A DNA stretch of 64,000 bases from an uncultured Acidobacteriota bacterium (GCA_902826685.1 CADEFT010000022.1:1-64000), one strand, 5' to 3'; shown: positions 32,205 to 42,128, counted from the first letter of the stretch. Numbers and translations are program-made. The notes: generated by a model not told the origin, from the sequence alone.

Positions 32205-35200
32205 TCAGAACTGAATCTTCAGCGCTAACTGCAACTGCCGCGGATTGCCAACAGTCGATGTGATCGTTCCCACTCCGCCCGCGCCGATGGTGGCGGCCGG
32301 CTGGCCAAACTGCGGATGGTTGAACACGTTGAATGCCTCCGCCCGGAACTGCGCGGTCAGCCGCTCGCGGATGGTGAAATCCTTGAACAGCGACATGTCG
32401 TAGTTCCAGCGGCCCGGCCCAAACAGCGTGTTGCGGCCCAGGTTGCCGAATGTAAAGATCGCCGGGGTGGCGAATGCCGTCGTGTCGAACCAGCGCTGCA
32501 GGCTGCGTTCGCCGTCCGGCAGGGTGGCGTCGCGCACGAAGTCGGCACGGCTGCCACCGGCGCCGCCCGTATTGGCGCCCGCATGGCCGACGGTAAACGG
32601 CAACCCCGTCTGCATGATCACAACGCCGTTGGTCTGCCAGCCGCCCAGCACGACGTTCGACACGCCGCCGCCGTTCGCAAACGCCTGCCCTTTGCCGAAC
32701 GGCAGGCGATAGACATAGCTGATGGTCGCGCGATGGCGGATATCGTAGGTCGAGTTGCCGCGATCGGCGCGCCGGTTGCGAATGTCCTGCGGAGTGCCCG
32801 TGCCGCCGCCGAACTCCGTACCCACGTCGTCAATGGCGTGCGCCCAGGTATAGCCGAACAGCACCTGCAAGCCGCGCGACATGCGCTTTTCCACCGTCAA
32901 TTGGCCCGAAAGGTAAGAGCTCAGGCCGTCGGAGACCGCATAGCTGATGGCGGCGAGGCCGGGCCTGACGCCAAAGAACGGCCGGCGATTGTTGACGGCG
33001 CCCGCACCCGGGAAGGGTTGATTGAGGTCCATCGAAAGGCCCAGGCGGCGGCCCAGGTTGCCCACCATCGAAGCCTTGACGATCATGCTGCCGCTAAGCT
33101 CCTGCTGGACGCCCAGGTTGAACTGCTGCGCATAGGCGCTGGTGAACTTGGGGAACACGCCCACCACGCCGCCGGTCGGATTCTTGATGGTGTCGAAATT
33201 CACCGTGGGCGCGGCGGGGAAGCCTTCGCTCACTCTCGACCCGAGCGTGGTGTCCGGATTGACCTGCGTCCAGATGGGTCCGAAGGGCACGTGGCGCTGC
33301 AGCCGCAGCAGGGCGCCGCCGTTGCCATTGGGATTATAGAAGAGGCCGTAGCCGCCACGAACCACCGTGCGCCTGGCGGCCTGATAGGCGAAACCGAAGC
33401 GCGGCGCCCAGTTGGAAAAGTCGCGTTGAACGCCGGCCCGTGAATCGACGCCGTCGCGTCCGGCCACCAGCACCGTGGCCGTCGCCGCATCGAAGTTGGC
33501 CCAGCGGTTGGCGACTTCGCTGAACGGGCTGTAGTAATCCCACCGCAGGCCAAGGTTTAGCGTCAGCCGCCGCGTGGCGCGCCAGTCGTCGGCGACGTAA
33601 ACGCCCGTTTCGATGCCGCGCGCGCCCACCCAGGCGAGCGTGAAGTCCTGCTCCACGAACGGCGCGTAGCCAAGCAGGAAACCGGCCAGCTCGTTGCCCG
33701 TGGTCGCGCCGGACCCGATTTCGGTCGTGTACCCGCGGGAGAAGTTATACCGCCCGTTGCCGCGATTGGTCTGGTATTCGGTGATCTGCCGCCGGCGCGC
33801 GTCGCCGCCCACCTTGATCGTGTGGGCGCCGCGCGTATAGGTGAGGTTATCGATGTATTGGAAGGTGTTCGACCGCCGGAAGATCGGCAAGGAACGCGAA
33901 TGCCCCACGCCCGTGTAGGTTGCCAGATTGATGATGGGAAGCAGCGTGTGCAGCGGGTGGGAATTGGCGTTCGGAATCCCGATCAGGTTGCCGAGGTTCG
34001 GCCCGCCGGCCTGATAGCCTTCACCCGTGTAGTCGAGCACGAAGCGGCTGAAGCCGACGCGGAAATCGTTCACCAGCCGCGGTGAGATGACCTTCGTATA
34101 AGCCGCCACGGCATGCTGCACCGGATTGAATGCGGGACCGGCAAAGGAATCCTCGTTACCGGTCGCCACCTGGCCCGGCAGGCCTTGCACGCTCACCGCC
34201 GGAAATGTGTAGGGCGCCGTGGTCGTGGTGTGCTGAATCGACCAGCGTGCAAACAGGGTATCGTTCGGCGTCAGTTGATGATCGACCCGCACGTCGCCCT
34301 GATCCCAGTTCTGAACCAGGTTTAGATTGGCCAGGTAGTTGTTGATGCGGTTGGCATTGGTCGGCAGCGGGAAGGTGGACATCAGGCGCGTGGTGGGAAG
34401 GTCCCAGCGGTCGCGCGGGATGACGTTGCCGGGAAACTGCGTACGGCGGATGCCGGTGGCCGAGGTCGCATCGGCGCGGTTGCTGAGCGGATCGAAGATG
34501 GGCGTCTCATCGCTGAAATCGCCGCCGCGGATTTTGGTGGTGGCCACCGACCGCAGCGAACTCTGCACCGTATTGCGCCGGTAGCCTTCGAAATCGACGA
34601 AGAAGAACGTCTTGTTTTTACCGTTGTAAACCTTTGGTATGAGCACCGGACCGCCGAATGAGAAACCATATTGGTTGTAGCGGAAGGGAGGAAACGTGGT
34701 TCCCCTGGCGTTGAAGAAATTGCGGGCGTCCATCGCCGAATTGCGCAGGAACTCGAACGCCGAGCCATGAAACTCATTGGTGCCGGATTTCGAGACCACG
34801 TCCACAACGGCGCCCGAGTTGCGGCCCGTATCGGCGCTGAACAGGTTGGTCTGCACTTTAAACTCGCGGATGGCTTCGATGGCGGGCCGCAGCACGATCA
34901 ACTGAATCAGCCGCTCGTTGTTGTCCACGCCGTCATATAGGAAGTTGTTGGAGCCTTCGCGGTTGCCATTGGAGAAGATTTCCGTTCCGGGGCGGCGATC
35001 GTCGGGCCGGCTGCCGCTCTGGATGGTGCCGCCGACCGAAAAGCCGGTGCCGTTGACGCCGGGCGTGAGAATCGCCAATTGAACGAAGTTACGGCCGTTC
35101 AATGGCAATTCGCTGACGAACTGCTCGTTGATCACGCTGCCGACGGAAGAGGATTGGCTTTCCAGCAAGGGCGGGGCGGCGGAAACCTCAATGGTTTCGC

Positions 35201-35540
35201 TGACTTCGCCCACCTGCAGGGCTAGGTCGAGTTTGAGGCGCTGGCTGACCTGGAGCGTGACGTTACTCTGGACGATCTTGCGGAATCCTTTGGCTTCCAC
35301 GGTGACCGAGTAGCTGCCGGGCGGCAGCAGCGTGAGGGTATAAAGGCCGCCTTCGTCGGTCACCACTTCGCGGGTGACGACGCCGGTGGCGGCATTGGTG
35401 GCCGCGACGCGGGCCCCTGGAATGGCGGCCGAACTGGAGTCGGTAATCTGGCCGCTCAGTTCTCCGGTTGCGAGTTGCGCCGCCGCGATTCCGGCGCCTA
35501 GTGACAAATAGATAGCGAGAACGACAAGGTTTCTGTTCAT
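32205..35540 (-). CDS. TonB-dependent receptor with carboxypeptidase-regulatory-like N-terminus
   Basis: A 1111-residue outer-membrane transporter. A signal peptide (MNRNLVVLAIYLSLGAGIAAA) leads to a carboxypeptidase-regulatory-like beta-sandwich (about 25-115: GELSGQITDSSSAAIPGARV, LPPGSYSVTVEAKGFRK). A plug domain (about 120-250, with LPLNGRNFVQLAILTPGV) and a beta-barrel ending in the terminal strand ALKIQF follow. This 'Oar-like' layout is very abundant in Acidobacteriota. No SusD-like partner is nearby. ATG 35540 is chosen because it begins the signal peptide; 35720 would not. The substrate is unknown. Confidence 0.9.
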   Translation of the reverse strand: MNRNLVVLAIYLSLGAGIAAAQLATGELSGQITDSSSAAIPGARVAATNAATGVVTREVVTDEGGLYTLTLLPPGSYSVTVEAKGFRKIVQSNVTLQVSQRLKLDLALQVGEVSETIEVSAAPPLLESQSSSVGSVINEQFVSELPLNGRNFVQLAILTPGVNGTGFSVGGTIQSGSRPDDRRPGTEIFSNGNREGSNNFLYDGVDNNERLIQLIVLRPAIEAIREFKVQTNLFSADTGRNSGAVVDVVSKSGTNEFHGSAFEFLRNSAMDARNFFNARGTTFPPFRYNQYGFSFGGPVLIPKVYNGKNKTFFFVDFEGYRRNTVQSSLRSVATTKIRGGDFSDETPIFDPLSNRADATSATGIRRTQFPGNVIPRDRWDLPTTRLMSTFPLPTNANRINNYLANLNLVQNWDQGDVRVDHQLTPNDTLFARWSIQHTTTTAPYTFPAVSVQGLPGQVATGNEDSFAGPAFNPVQHAVAAYTKVISPRLVNDFRVGFSRFVLDYTGEGYQAGGPNLGNLIGIPNANSHPLHTLLPIINLATYTGVGHSRSLPIFRRSNTFQYIDNLTYTRGAHTIKVGGDARRRQITEYQTNRGNGRYNFSRGYTTEIGSGATTGNELAGFLLGYAPFVEQDFTLAWVGARGIETGVYVADDWRATRRLTLNLGLRWDYYSPFSEVANRWANFDAATATVLVAGRDGVDSRAGVQRDFSNWAPRFGFAYQAARRTVVRGGYGLFYNPNGNGGALLRLQRHVPFGPIWTQVNPDTTLGSRVSEGFPAAPTVNFDTIKNPTGGVVGVFPKFTSAYAQQFNLGVQQELSGSMIVKASMVGNLGRRLGLSMDLNQPFPGAGAVNNRRPFFGVRPGLAAISYAVSDGLSSYLSGQLTVEKRMSRGLQVLFGYTWAHAIDDVGTEFGGGTGTPQDIRNRRADRGNSTYDIRHRATISYVYRLPFGKGQAFANGGGVSNVVLGGWQTNGVVIMQTGLPFTVGHAGANTGGAGGSRADFVRDATLPDGERSLQRWFDTTAFATPAIFTFGNLGRNTLFGPGRWNYDMSLFKDFTIRERLTAQFRAEAFNVFNHPQFGQPAATIGAGGVGTITSTVGNPRQLQLALKIQF

Positions 35541-35561
35541 TTTTGCGAGACCTGTTCTCCC

Positions 35562-35567
35562 AGTATA
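35562..35567 (-). promoter_or_regulatory. Possible -10 box for the TonB receptor gene
   Basis: On the minus strand the sequence reads TATACT here, 22 bases before the receptor's ATG at 35540. No good -35 match is seen at the usual distance. The remaining divergent gap to the HD-GYP gene (154 bases in all) shows only the GGAGG ribosome binding site at 35680-35684. Confidence 0.3.
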
Positions 35568-35694
35568 GTCTCGAAGGCCGCTTGAGGCTTTCCTCTTATC
35601 TAAACCATGCTCCCCGGCCAGTCGATAGAAATGGGCAGGTGAGATTGTCCCGATCCATCCTCGCGAGTCTACTCGCTCCGGAGGCGGCTGCCCA

Positions 35695-37374
35695 GTGAAA
35701 CCGGTGCTGCCCATCTCCATCCGTACCTTCCTGCTGGTTTTCCTGCCGATGAGTGTCGCGCTCGTGTCCGGGTTTTTATACCTGCAGCGTGGGACCGAAG
35801 TGGAAGTTCGTTCCGGGCTGCGCCAGACACTGGCCGAAGCGCAGCGTTCGAACCTGCGGGAATGGGAGCAGTTCCGCTCGCATCAACGCCGCATGCTGGT
35901 GGCGGCAACGGCCAACTCGGCCCTTGAATCCGCCCTGGTCCACTGGCGGTCCAAAGGCGGCACGGCGGAAGCGCGCCGGGCCATCGAGCGCCATTTGGCC
36001 GAGACCGGAGCGCAGCTTGGATACGAACTGATTGCCGTCCGCGACGCCGGCGGCAGGGCGGTGGCGGGATTGCGATCGACGCCGGATGAAGTCAAGCCGC
36101 TCGACCTCGCCGATGTGACTTTATTCAGCGATGGGCTGGTCAATCTCGATGGCACGCTTTATGAAACTTTAATCGTTCCCATCGGCTCGGCCGACCACAG
36201 TCTGGGCTCCCTTCTGGTGGGCCAGCGGTTCGATCTGCTTTCGAGCTTCGGCGCGGCGGCCCTGATCGCCGCAGGCAAAGTCGTACAAACGTCGGTGCCG
36301 GGTGCATCGCTCGCCGAGATGGAGCGGGCCCTTGGAAGCTGCCCCACGGTGGACCAGGAATGCGAGGTGCGGATCAAAGGCGAGTCGGTGCTGGTGATGC
36401 GCCCGGGGCACGATCATTTCGGCGGCGGCTATTCGGTTTACACATTTCATTCGGTGGATGCGGCCAGCGCCGGCATCGTGGCCAGCGCGCGGCGCGCGTT
36501 CAAGGTATCCCTGCTGGCGACGCTGCTGGCCGCCATGCTCGCCGGCCTGTGGACGACGCGCTCCCTGATCCGGCCGCTGACGCAGTTCGTCGATCGCCTC
36601 AAAGAGAGCGAGCAGAGCGGCTACCTGCGGCCCGATTTCCCCACCGATTCCACAACCGGCGAGATCAACGACGTCGCCCGCGCCTTCAACCACGCCGCCC
36701 AATCTATCGCCGATTCCCGCCGCACCCTCGACGAAGCCTACATCGAGTTCACCAAGACCATGGCGCAAACCCTCGACGCCCGGGATCCTTACACCGCCGG
36801 CCACAGCAGCCGCGTGAGCGACTATGCCGTGGCCATCGCCAGGGAACTGCGGTTGCCGCATGAGGAAACCGAAGTGATCCGCATCGGCGCCATTCTGCAT
36901 GACATCGGCAAGGTGGGTGTGCCCGATGAAGTGCTGCAGAAGCCCGGCCGGCTTACCGCCGACGAACTGGAAACCATCAAGAAGCATCCGGTAATCGGAA
37001 GGCGCATTCTGGAAGGCGTCGCCAGGTTCCGGCCCTATCTCGATATCGTCGAGCTGCACCACGAAAATCACGATGGCACGGGCTACCCGTGGGGACTGCA
37101 GGGCGACAGCATTCCGCTCGGCGCCCGCATCGTACACGTAGTGGACGCCTATGACGCGATGACCACCAATCGGCCCTACCGCAAGGCGATGCGCCTGGAA
37201 GAGGCCACCGCCATCCTCGCCCGCCATTCGGGTACCATGTTCGACCCGGAAGTGGTCGAAGTCTTCTTGGGCATCGTCAATCCGGCGGCGGAAGCGGAAG
37301 CGGAGGCGTCAAACGGGTTGCTGGCGCTCAGCCGGGAACTGACCCACCCCGAGACGACGATTTCCTCTCACTAG
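35695..37374 (+). CDS. Membrane HD-GYP phosphodiesterase with HAMP domain
   Basis: A 559-residue signalling protein. TM1 is at 11-30, an extracytoplasmic sensor at about 31-268, TM2 at about 270-287, HAMP at about 288-342, and HD-GYP at about 350-535. HD motif residues are LHDIGKVGVP (401-410) and the GYP motif GTGYPWGL (461-468), preceded by HHENHDG. HD-GYP proteins hydrolyse cyclic di-GMP or cGAMP. GTG 35695 is the start, with GGAGG 10 bases upstream. No GGDEF partner is in the window. The C-terminal Ala/Glu run is low complexity. Confidence 0.9.
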   Translation: MKPVLPISIRTFLLVFLPMSVALVSGFLYLQRGTEVEVRSGLRQTLAEAQRSNLREWEQFRSHQRRMLVAATANSALESALVHWRSKGGTAEARRAIERHLAETGAQLGYELIAVRDAGGRAVAGLRSTPDEVKPLDLADVTLFSDGLVNLDGTLYETLIVPIGSADHSLGSLLVGQRFDLLSSFGAAALIAAGKVVQTSVPGASLAEMERALGSCPTVDQECEVRIKGESVLVMRPGHDHFGGGYSVYTFHSVDAASAGIVASARRAFKVSLLATLLAAMLAGLWTTRSLIRPLTQFVDRLKESEQSGYLRPDFPTDSTTGEINDVARAFNHAAQSIADSRRTLDEAYIEFTKTMAQTLDARDPYTAGHSSRVSDYAVAIARELRLPHEETEVIRIGAILHDIGKVGVPDEVLQKPGRLTADELETIKKHPVIGRRILEGVARFRPYLDIVELHHENHDGTGYPWGLQGDSIPLGARIVHVVDAYDAMTTNRPYRKAMRLEEATAILARHSGTMFDPEVVEVFLGIVNPAAEAEAEASNGLLALSRELTHPETTISSH

Positions 37375-37384
37375 CCCGCGGCGC

Positions 37385-37813
37385 CTATTTGATCTTCGAA
37401 AAATCGGTTGCGTCCATGAACACGCGATCCACCTTTTCCACGATCTTCCCGCTTTCCTCGGAGGCCGCGCGGACTTTCTTCCACGTCTCGTCGCCCTGGA
37501 AATCTTTCCATGCCTTGTCGGCGGCGTCGCGGCTGGGATGCGAAATGATGTAGATCAGCGTGTTGTCCTTGGCCGGGGAATCCTGCGGTACCCAATAGCC
37601 GATGTTGGCCATGCCGTGCTTTTCAAACAGCTTGGTGGTGTGGTTGCGGAAACGCGCCAGCAGATTGGGCAGCTTGCCGGGGTGGGTGTAGTAGGTGCGC
37701 ATCTCAAAAACACGCGCATTCGAGGCGGCCTTGCCGCGCTCTTCGCCCAGGAAGAAGCCGGTGGCGAAGACGCCCAACACCAGCATCACTTTGAAAATGG
37801 ATTCGGTCGACAT
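37385..37813 (-). CDS. NIPSNAP-family membrane-anchored protein
   Basis: A 142-residue protein with an N-terminal hydrophobic segment (VMLVLGVFATGFFLG, about 9-23) and a NIPSNAP/dimeric alpha-beta-barrel domain: RVFEMRTYYTHPGKLPNLLA, HGMANIGYWVPQDSP and TLIYIISHPSRDAADKAWKD. Function is unknown for this family. The ATG at 37813 is 7 bases after the stop of the upstream glycosyltransferase-like gene, so it is the last gene of the desulfurase-mnmA-mtnP run. The anchor suggests exposure in the periplasm. Confidence 0.85.
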   Translation of the reverse strand: MSTESIFKVMLVLGVFATGFFLGEERGKAASNARVFEMRTYYTHPGKLPNLLARFRNHTTKLFEKHGMANIGYWVPQDSPAKDNTLIYIISHPSRDAADKAWKDFQGDETWKKVRAASEESGKIVEKVDRVFMDATDFSKIK

Positions 37814-37820
37814 CCGGACA

Positions 37821-39050
37821 TTATACGGGATGGGTGAGGTGGCCAAGGGCCTGGCGGCATTCGGCGAGCACGCCGCGGCTGTCCCCGGATTCGACGCGCA
37901 CCACGCGTTTGGGACCAGGTCCATCGGGCCGCCAGCGATGGAACATACGCGCCGAGGTGTGGCCGGCGAAGACCGTCAGCAGCGGGACGCCGCAGGCCGC
38001 CGCCACGTGCTGGCCCGCCGAATCGTAGCCGCAGTAAAGCCGTGACGCTTGAATGGCGGAAGCGAACGCCGCGAAGCTGCCGCGGAAAGCCCGCACGTCC
38101 GGTAATCCTTCGATGGCATGCGCCACGCGCCGCGCCTCATCCTCGCCGCCGCCCTCGTCCACCAGCACCGGTTGGCCCAGGCGGTTCAGTTCCTGAAGCA
38201 ACTCGCGCTCGAATTCATCGCCCAATCGCTTGGCGTGATTCTCGCCCACGCCCAGGCTCACGGTGATTGGCGACTGTGGGGCGTGGCCGCGGGCCAGCGG
38301 TGCGATATAAGCCGCCGCATCGGGGACGCCGAAAACTTCGCCCGCCCAGCGCCGCGTCAGCTCGACCAGCGATTCATCGCCGTAACCGCCATAGCCCCGG
38401 CTTTCAAAGAAGTAGTAGCGATCCTCCTCGCCCACCGGCAGCAGGCCCAATTGCGTGAGGCGCGAATCGGGATCGATGACGATGGCGCCGGGCCGGTTGA
38501 GCGAATCGAGCAGCAGGCCGTAGTTGGCCAGCCGCCGCGCAAGCGTTCCTTCCCGTGGATAGGGGATCTCCAGATGCCCCACGCGGCCGTCGCCGGCAAA
38601 CAGTTCGTAATTTTTGCGCGGACCGGCGAACCAGACCGGCGCGCGCGGGTACCGCCGCTTGGCGGCATCGAGCAATACGCTGGTGACGGCCACATCGGCG
38701 CCCAGGGTGACCCGCGAGAGCACGATAACTTCGCTTGCTTCAACCGCCTTCCGCGTGAGGCGAACGCGGCGATAACGTTCGAGCAGATCGATGGCGGGAA
38801 TCTGCAGTATCGTCTCAATCACATCCGCGAACAGGGAGGCGTAGGAATCGCACAGGCAGGGTTCGAACTCATCGGCCAGCCGTTCCACCACGACGCGGAA
38901 CAGCGCGTGGCTGGCGCGCCGTCCCAGCAAATCCTCGCCCGAGGCCATCCGCACCAGAGCATCCAACAACTCGCGCGAATGCGAGTTGCCGCGCAGGCAT
39001 TGATTCACGAGTTCCAGCGCCAGATCGTCAGGCGAAATATTTACCAACAA
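37821..39050 (-). CDS. GT9 heptosyltransferase-like protein
   Basis: A 409-residue protein whose C-terminal half resembles glycosyltransferase family 9 (heptosyltransferase): PITVSLGVGENHAKRLGDEF, then SRLYCGYDSAGQHVAAACGV, PLLTVFAGHTSARMFHRW. The N-terminal 100 residues are helical and unlike standard members. No membrane segment is present. The apparent start is TTG 39050, inside the end of mtnP (23-base overlap), with no clear ribosome binding site; a later start is possible. Donor and acceptor are unknown. It may have become fused into the operon by compaction rather than function. Confidence 0.6.
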   Translation of the reverse strand: MLVNISPDDLALELVNQCLRGNSHSRELLDALVRMASGEDLLGRRASHALFRVVVERLADEFEPCLCDSYASLFADVIETILQIPAIDLLERYRRVRLTRKAVEASEVIVLSRVTLGADVAVTSVLLDAAKRRYPRAPVWFAGPRKNYELFAGDGRVGHLEIPYPREGTLARRLANYGLLLDSLNRPGAIVIDPDSRLTQLGLLPVGEEDRYYFFESRGYGGYGDESLVELTRRWAGEVFGVPDAAAYIAPLARGHAPQSPITVSLGVGENHAKRLGDEFERELLQELNRLGQPVLVDEGGGEDEARRVAHAIEGLPDVRAFRGSFAAFASAIQASRLYCGYDSAGQHVAAACGVPLLTVFAGHTSARMFHRWRPDGPGPKRVVRVESGDSRGVLAECRQALGHLTHPV

Positions 39051-39888
39051 TCGGCTCCAGTTTCCGCAGCGTGGCTTCGGGCACCGCCTTGCGGTCGGTG
39101 ATCAAGGCATGGGCCAGCGCCCGATGGCACTTGCAGCTCAGGCCGGCCGGAAATTTTTCCACCGCCAGTTGCACCACCTTGGCGGCGTTTTCGGCATTGC
39201 GCGTGAGATTGGCGATGATGTCGTTTACCGTGACCGCGTCGTGCTCTTCGTGCCAGCAGTCGTAGTCGGTGACCATGGCCACGGTCGCATAGCCGATCTC
39301 GGCCTCGCGCGCGAGTTTCGCTTCCTGCAGGTTGGTCATGCCGATCACGTCCATGCCCCAACTGCGATAGACGTTCGATTCGGCGCGCGTCGAAAACGCC
39401 GGGCCCTCCATGCACAAGTACGTGCCGCCTCTCTTGGCGATTACGCCCGCCTTCTGGCAGGCTTCGTAGACGATGCCCTGCAGTTCGGCGCAGATCGGAT
39501 CGGCGAAGCTGATATGCGCCACCAGGCCTTCGCCGAAAAACGTCGACACGCGGCCCCTGGTGCGGTCATAAAACTGATCGGGCAGCACGAAATGCAGGGG
39601 CTCATGTTCCTGCTTGAGCGACCCTACGGCGCTGAGGCTGATTAGGTAGCGAACGCCCAGCGTCTTCATCGCATAGATGTTGGCGCGAAAGTTCAGCTCC
39701 GATGGGCCGATGCGGTGGCCGCGGCCGTGGCGCGCGAGAAACGCCACCTGCTTGCCGCTGAGCCGCCCCAGCACCACGGCATCCGAAGGCGGTCCGAAGG
39801 GCGTCTCAATGACGCGTTCTTCCTGGGCTTCAAAGCCCGGCATATGATACAGTCCGCTGCCGCCGATGACTCCAATTTCCACGTTCAA
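39028..39888 (-). CDS. mtnP: S-methyl-5'-thioadenosine phosphorylase
   Basis: A 286-residue nucleoside phosphorylase that cleaves methylthioadenosine to adenine and methylthioribose-1-phosphate. Motifs are IGVIGGSGLYHM, RHGRGHRIGPSELNFRANIY, YLCMEGPAFSTRAESNVYRS and MTNLQEAKLAREAEIGYAT. The start is TTG 39888 (AGGAG 12 bases upstream) or GTG 39882, not ATG. It lies 19 bases after mnmA in the same run. MTA is made from SAM by polyamine and other pathways; salvage returns methionine and adenine. Confidence 0.93.
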   Translation of the reverse strand: MNVEIGVIGGSGLYHMPGFEAQEERVIETPFGPPSDAVVLGRLSGKQVAFLARHGRGHRIGPSELNFRANIYAMKTLGVRYLISLSAVGSLKQEHEPLHFVLPDQFYDRTRGRVSTFFGEGLVAHISFADPICAELQGIVYEACQKAGVIAKRGGTYLCMEGPAFSTRAESNVYRSWGMDVIGMTNLQEAKLAREAEIGYATVAMVTDYDCWHEEHDAVTVNDIIANLTRNAENAAKVVQLAVEKFPAGLSCKCHRALAHALITDRKAVPEATLRKLEPIVGKYFA

Positions 39889-39907
39889 AACCTGGGTTGC
39901 TCCTGTT

Positions 39908-41014
39908 CTAGTCGATCCAGCCCCCGCCCAGCACCAGATCGCCGTCGTAGAAGACAGCCGCCTGGCCTGGCGTCACCGCGCGCTGCGGCTCGTCGAAACA
40001 GACGCGCGCGCGGGTTGGGGCGTCCATCGGATCGATAGTAGCCCATGCCGCCGCATGCTTGTTCCGGATTTTCACCTGCACCCGCCGGGGCTCCGTTAGG
40101 GCGGGGAAGGCGATCCAATTGGCGTCGCTCACGGTGAGCTCCCGCCGCAGCAGGTCTTCATTGCGGCCCACGATCACGCGCTGGGTGGCGGGCTCGGTGG
40201 CGATGACATACAGCGGCTCGCCCTTGGCGATGCCAAGGCCGCGGCGCTGGCCGACGGTGTAATGATGCACGCCCGCATGCGAGCCCACCGGCCGCCCCTC
40301 GCGATCCACGATCTCACCATGCGCCTGCTGGCGCGGAATGCCTTGCTCTTCGAAATAGCGGTCGATGAACGCCGCATAGTCGCCGTTGGGCACGAAGCAG
40401 ATTTCCTGGCTGTCGTGCTTTTCCGCCACCGGCACGTTGAGCGATCGCGCCAGCTCGCGCACCTGGGGCTTGGTGTAGCCGCCCAGTGGAAACAGCGTGC
40501 GGGCTAGCTGCGCCTGCGTCAGCCCCCAGAGAAAATAGGTCTGATCTTTCGATGAATCGACGCCGGTGCGCATGTGGTAGCGGTGGGAAGCTTCGTCAAG
40601 CTCCACGCGCGCGTAGTGTCCCGTTGCCACCAGATCGGCTCCCAATCCGTCGGCCAGCTCGAGGAACGGGTCGAACTTGACGAAGTTGTTGCACAGCGTG
40701 CAGGGGATCGGCGTTCGCCCGGAAAGATACTGTTCGACGAACGGCTTCACCACCTGATCTTCGAAACGGCTCTCGAAATTGACGACGTAGTAAGGAATGC
40801 CCAACTGCTGGGCGACGTAGCGGGCGTCGTAGACATCGTCGAGCGAGCAGCAGCGTCCGGTGGCGCCTTCAGCCGTCAGTCCGGGCAGGCGGCGCTGGTT
40901 CCATAGCTGCATGGTCATGCCGACGATGGGCTTGCCCTGTTGGCGCAGCAGGGCCGCCACGGTGGAACTATCCACGCCTCCCGACATGGCGACGGCGATG
41001 GGTTTATCCGGCAT
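39908..41014 (-). CDS. mnmA: tRNA-specific 2-thiouridylase
   Basis: A 368-residue MnmA, which thiolates U34 of tRNAs for Lys, Glu and Gln. The PP-loop SGGVDSS (11-17) binds ATP; catalytic cysteines are C108 (TLCNNFVKF) and C206 (DSQEICFVP). DQTYFLWGL and AGVHHYTVGQRRGLGI are family hallmarks. The ATG at 41014 lies within the last codons of the cysteine desulfurase gene, and so sulfur donor and acceptor are co-expressed. The longer in-frame start at 41056 lacks support. Confidence 0.95.
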   Translation of the reverse strand: MPDKPIAVAMSGGVDSSTVAALLRQQGKPIVGMTMQLWNQRRLPGLTAEGATGRCCSLDDVYDARYVAQQLGIPYYVVNFESRFEDQVVKPFVEQYLSGRTPIPCTLCNNFVKFDPFLELADGLGADLVATGHYARVELDEASHRYHMRTGVDSSKDQTYFLWGLTQAQLARTLFPLGGYTKPQVRELARSLNVPVAEKHDSQEICFVPNGDYAAFIDRYFEEQGIPRQQAHGEIVDREGRPVGSHAGVHHYTVGQRRGLGIAKGEPLYVIATEPATQRVIVGRNEDLLRRELTVSDANWIAFPALTEPRRVQVKIRNKHAAAWATIDPMDAPTRARVCFDEPQRAVTPGQAAVFYDGDLVLGGGWID

Positions 41015-42128
41015 GGGAATACGTCGCCGAAACGCGGCGGAGCCGGGAGGCGGCATCGGCCACGGCCTCGATGAGGGAGTCCACCTGCGCGGCCGTGTTG
41101 CCCAGGCCCAAGGAAAATCGCAGGCTTGACCGCGCCTGGTCGGGCGCGAGGCCCATGGCCAGCAGAACGTGCGAAGGCTCGACGGCGCCGCTCGAACAGG
41201 CCGATCCGCTCGACACCGCGAAGCCGCGCAGATCGAGCGCGATCACCATGGCTTCGCCCTGAATTCCATCGAAGCCGATATTGCTGGTGTTGGGCAGCCG
41301 CGGGGCGTTGGCGCCGTGCGCCACCGTATCGCCGACGGCGCGGAGAATGCCGCGCTCCAGCCGGTCGCGCAGTTCGCCAATCGCGTTCCAGTCGTGCTGC
41401 TGCTCCGCCGCGCAGCCGAAACCGGCCATGGCCGGTACATTCTCGGTTCCCGCGCGCCGCTCCCGCTCATGCCGCCCGCCGTGGATCTGTGCGTCGAGCT
41501 TCACGCCCGGCCGGACGTAAAGAGCGCCGGCGCCTTTCGGACCGTTGATCTTGTGCGCACTGATGGAATAGAGGTCGGCGCCCGAGTCGCCCGCGCGCAC
41601 CGGCACCTTGCCCGCCGCCTGCACGCCATCGGAATGGAACAGCACGCCGGCCGCGCGGCAGATCGCGGCGATTTCCGCGATGGGCTGCAACACGCCGGTC
41701 TCATTGTTGGCGTGCATCACCGAAACCAGCGTCGTATCCGGACGCAGGGCGCGCTTGATATCCTCGGGCGCGACTACGCCCCCGGGCGAAGGAGCGACCA
41801 GCGTCGAGTTCAGCCGGCGCGCGCAGGCGAGCACGGCCGGATGCTCGATCGAGGTGGTCACCAGATGGCCGCCGCGCGAGGCTCCCAACAGCGCGAGGTT
41901 ATCGGCTTCGGTACCACCGCTCACGAACACGACGTCCTTGGCCGAGGCGCCCAACAGACCCGCTACCTGGCGACGCGCGGTCTCCAGCCGCAGCTTCGCC
42001 ATCTGCCCGAAATGATGGATGCTGGATGCGTTACCATACTCGTCTTTGAGGGCGGCGGACATCGCTTCCCACACCGTTTCCGAGAGCGGAGTGGTGGCGT
42101 TGTGATCGAAGTAGAACCGCCCTGGCAT
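41004..42128 (-). CDS. Cysteine desulfurase (NifS/IscS family)
   Basis: A 374-residue PLP enzyme that transfers sulfur from cysteine as a persulfide. Features: N-terminal FYFDHNATTPL, EHPAVL, PLP lysine K193 in SAHKINGPKG, and active-site cysteine C311 in SSGSACSSG. Overlap with mnmA (11 bases) implies the sulfur goes to tRNA thiolation; it could also serve Fe-S assembly. The start lies only 20 bases from the divergent SAM hydrolase start, so promoters must overlap there. Confidence 0.93.
   Translation of the reverse strand: MPGRFYFDHNATTPLSETVWEAMSAALKDEYGNASSIHHFGQMAKLRLETARRQVAGLLGASAKDVVFVSGGTEADNLALLGASRGGHLVTTSIEHPAVLACARRLNSTLVAPSPGGVVAPEDIKRALRPDTTLVSVMHANNETGVLQPIAEIAAICRAAGVLFHSDGVQAAGKVPVRAGDSGADLYSISAHKINGPKGAGALYVRPGVKLDAQIHGGRHERERRAGTENVPAMAGFGCAAEQQHDWNAIGELRDRLERGILRAVGDTVAHGANAPRLPNTSNIGFDGIQGEAMVIALDLRGFAVSSGSACSSGAVEPSHVLLAMGLAPDQARSSLRFSLGLGNTAAQVDSLIEAVADAASRLRRVSATYSHAG

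Noticed and set aside
37290..37320. Short GC-rich tandem repeat at the end of the HD-GYP gene
   Set aside because: It is a six-base coding run for Ala/Glu, with no sign of a wider repeat array.
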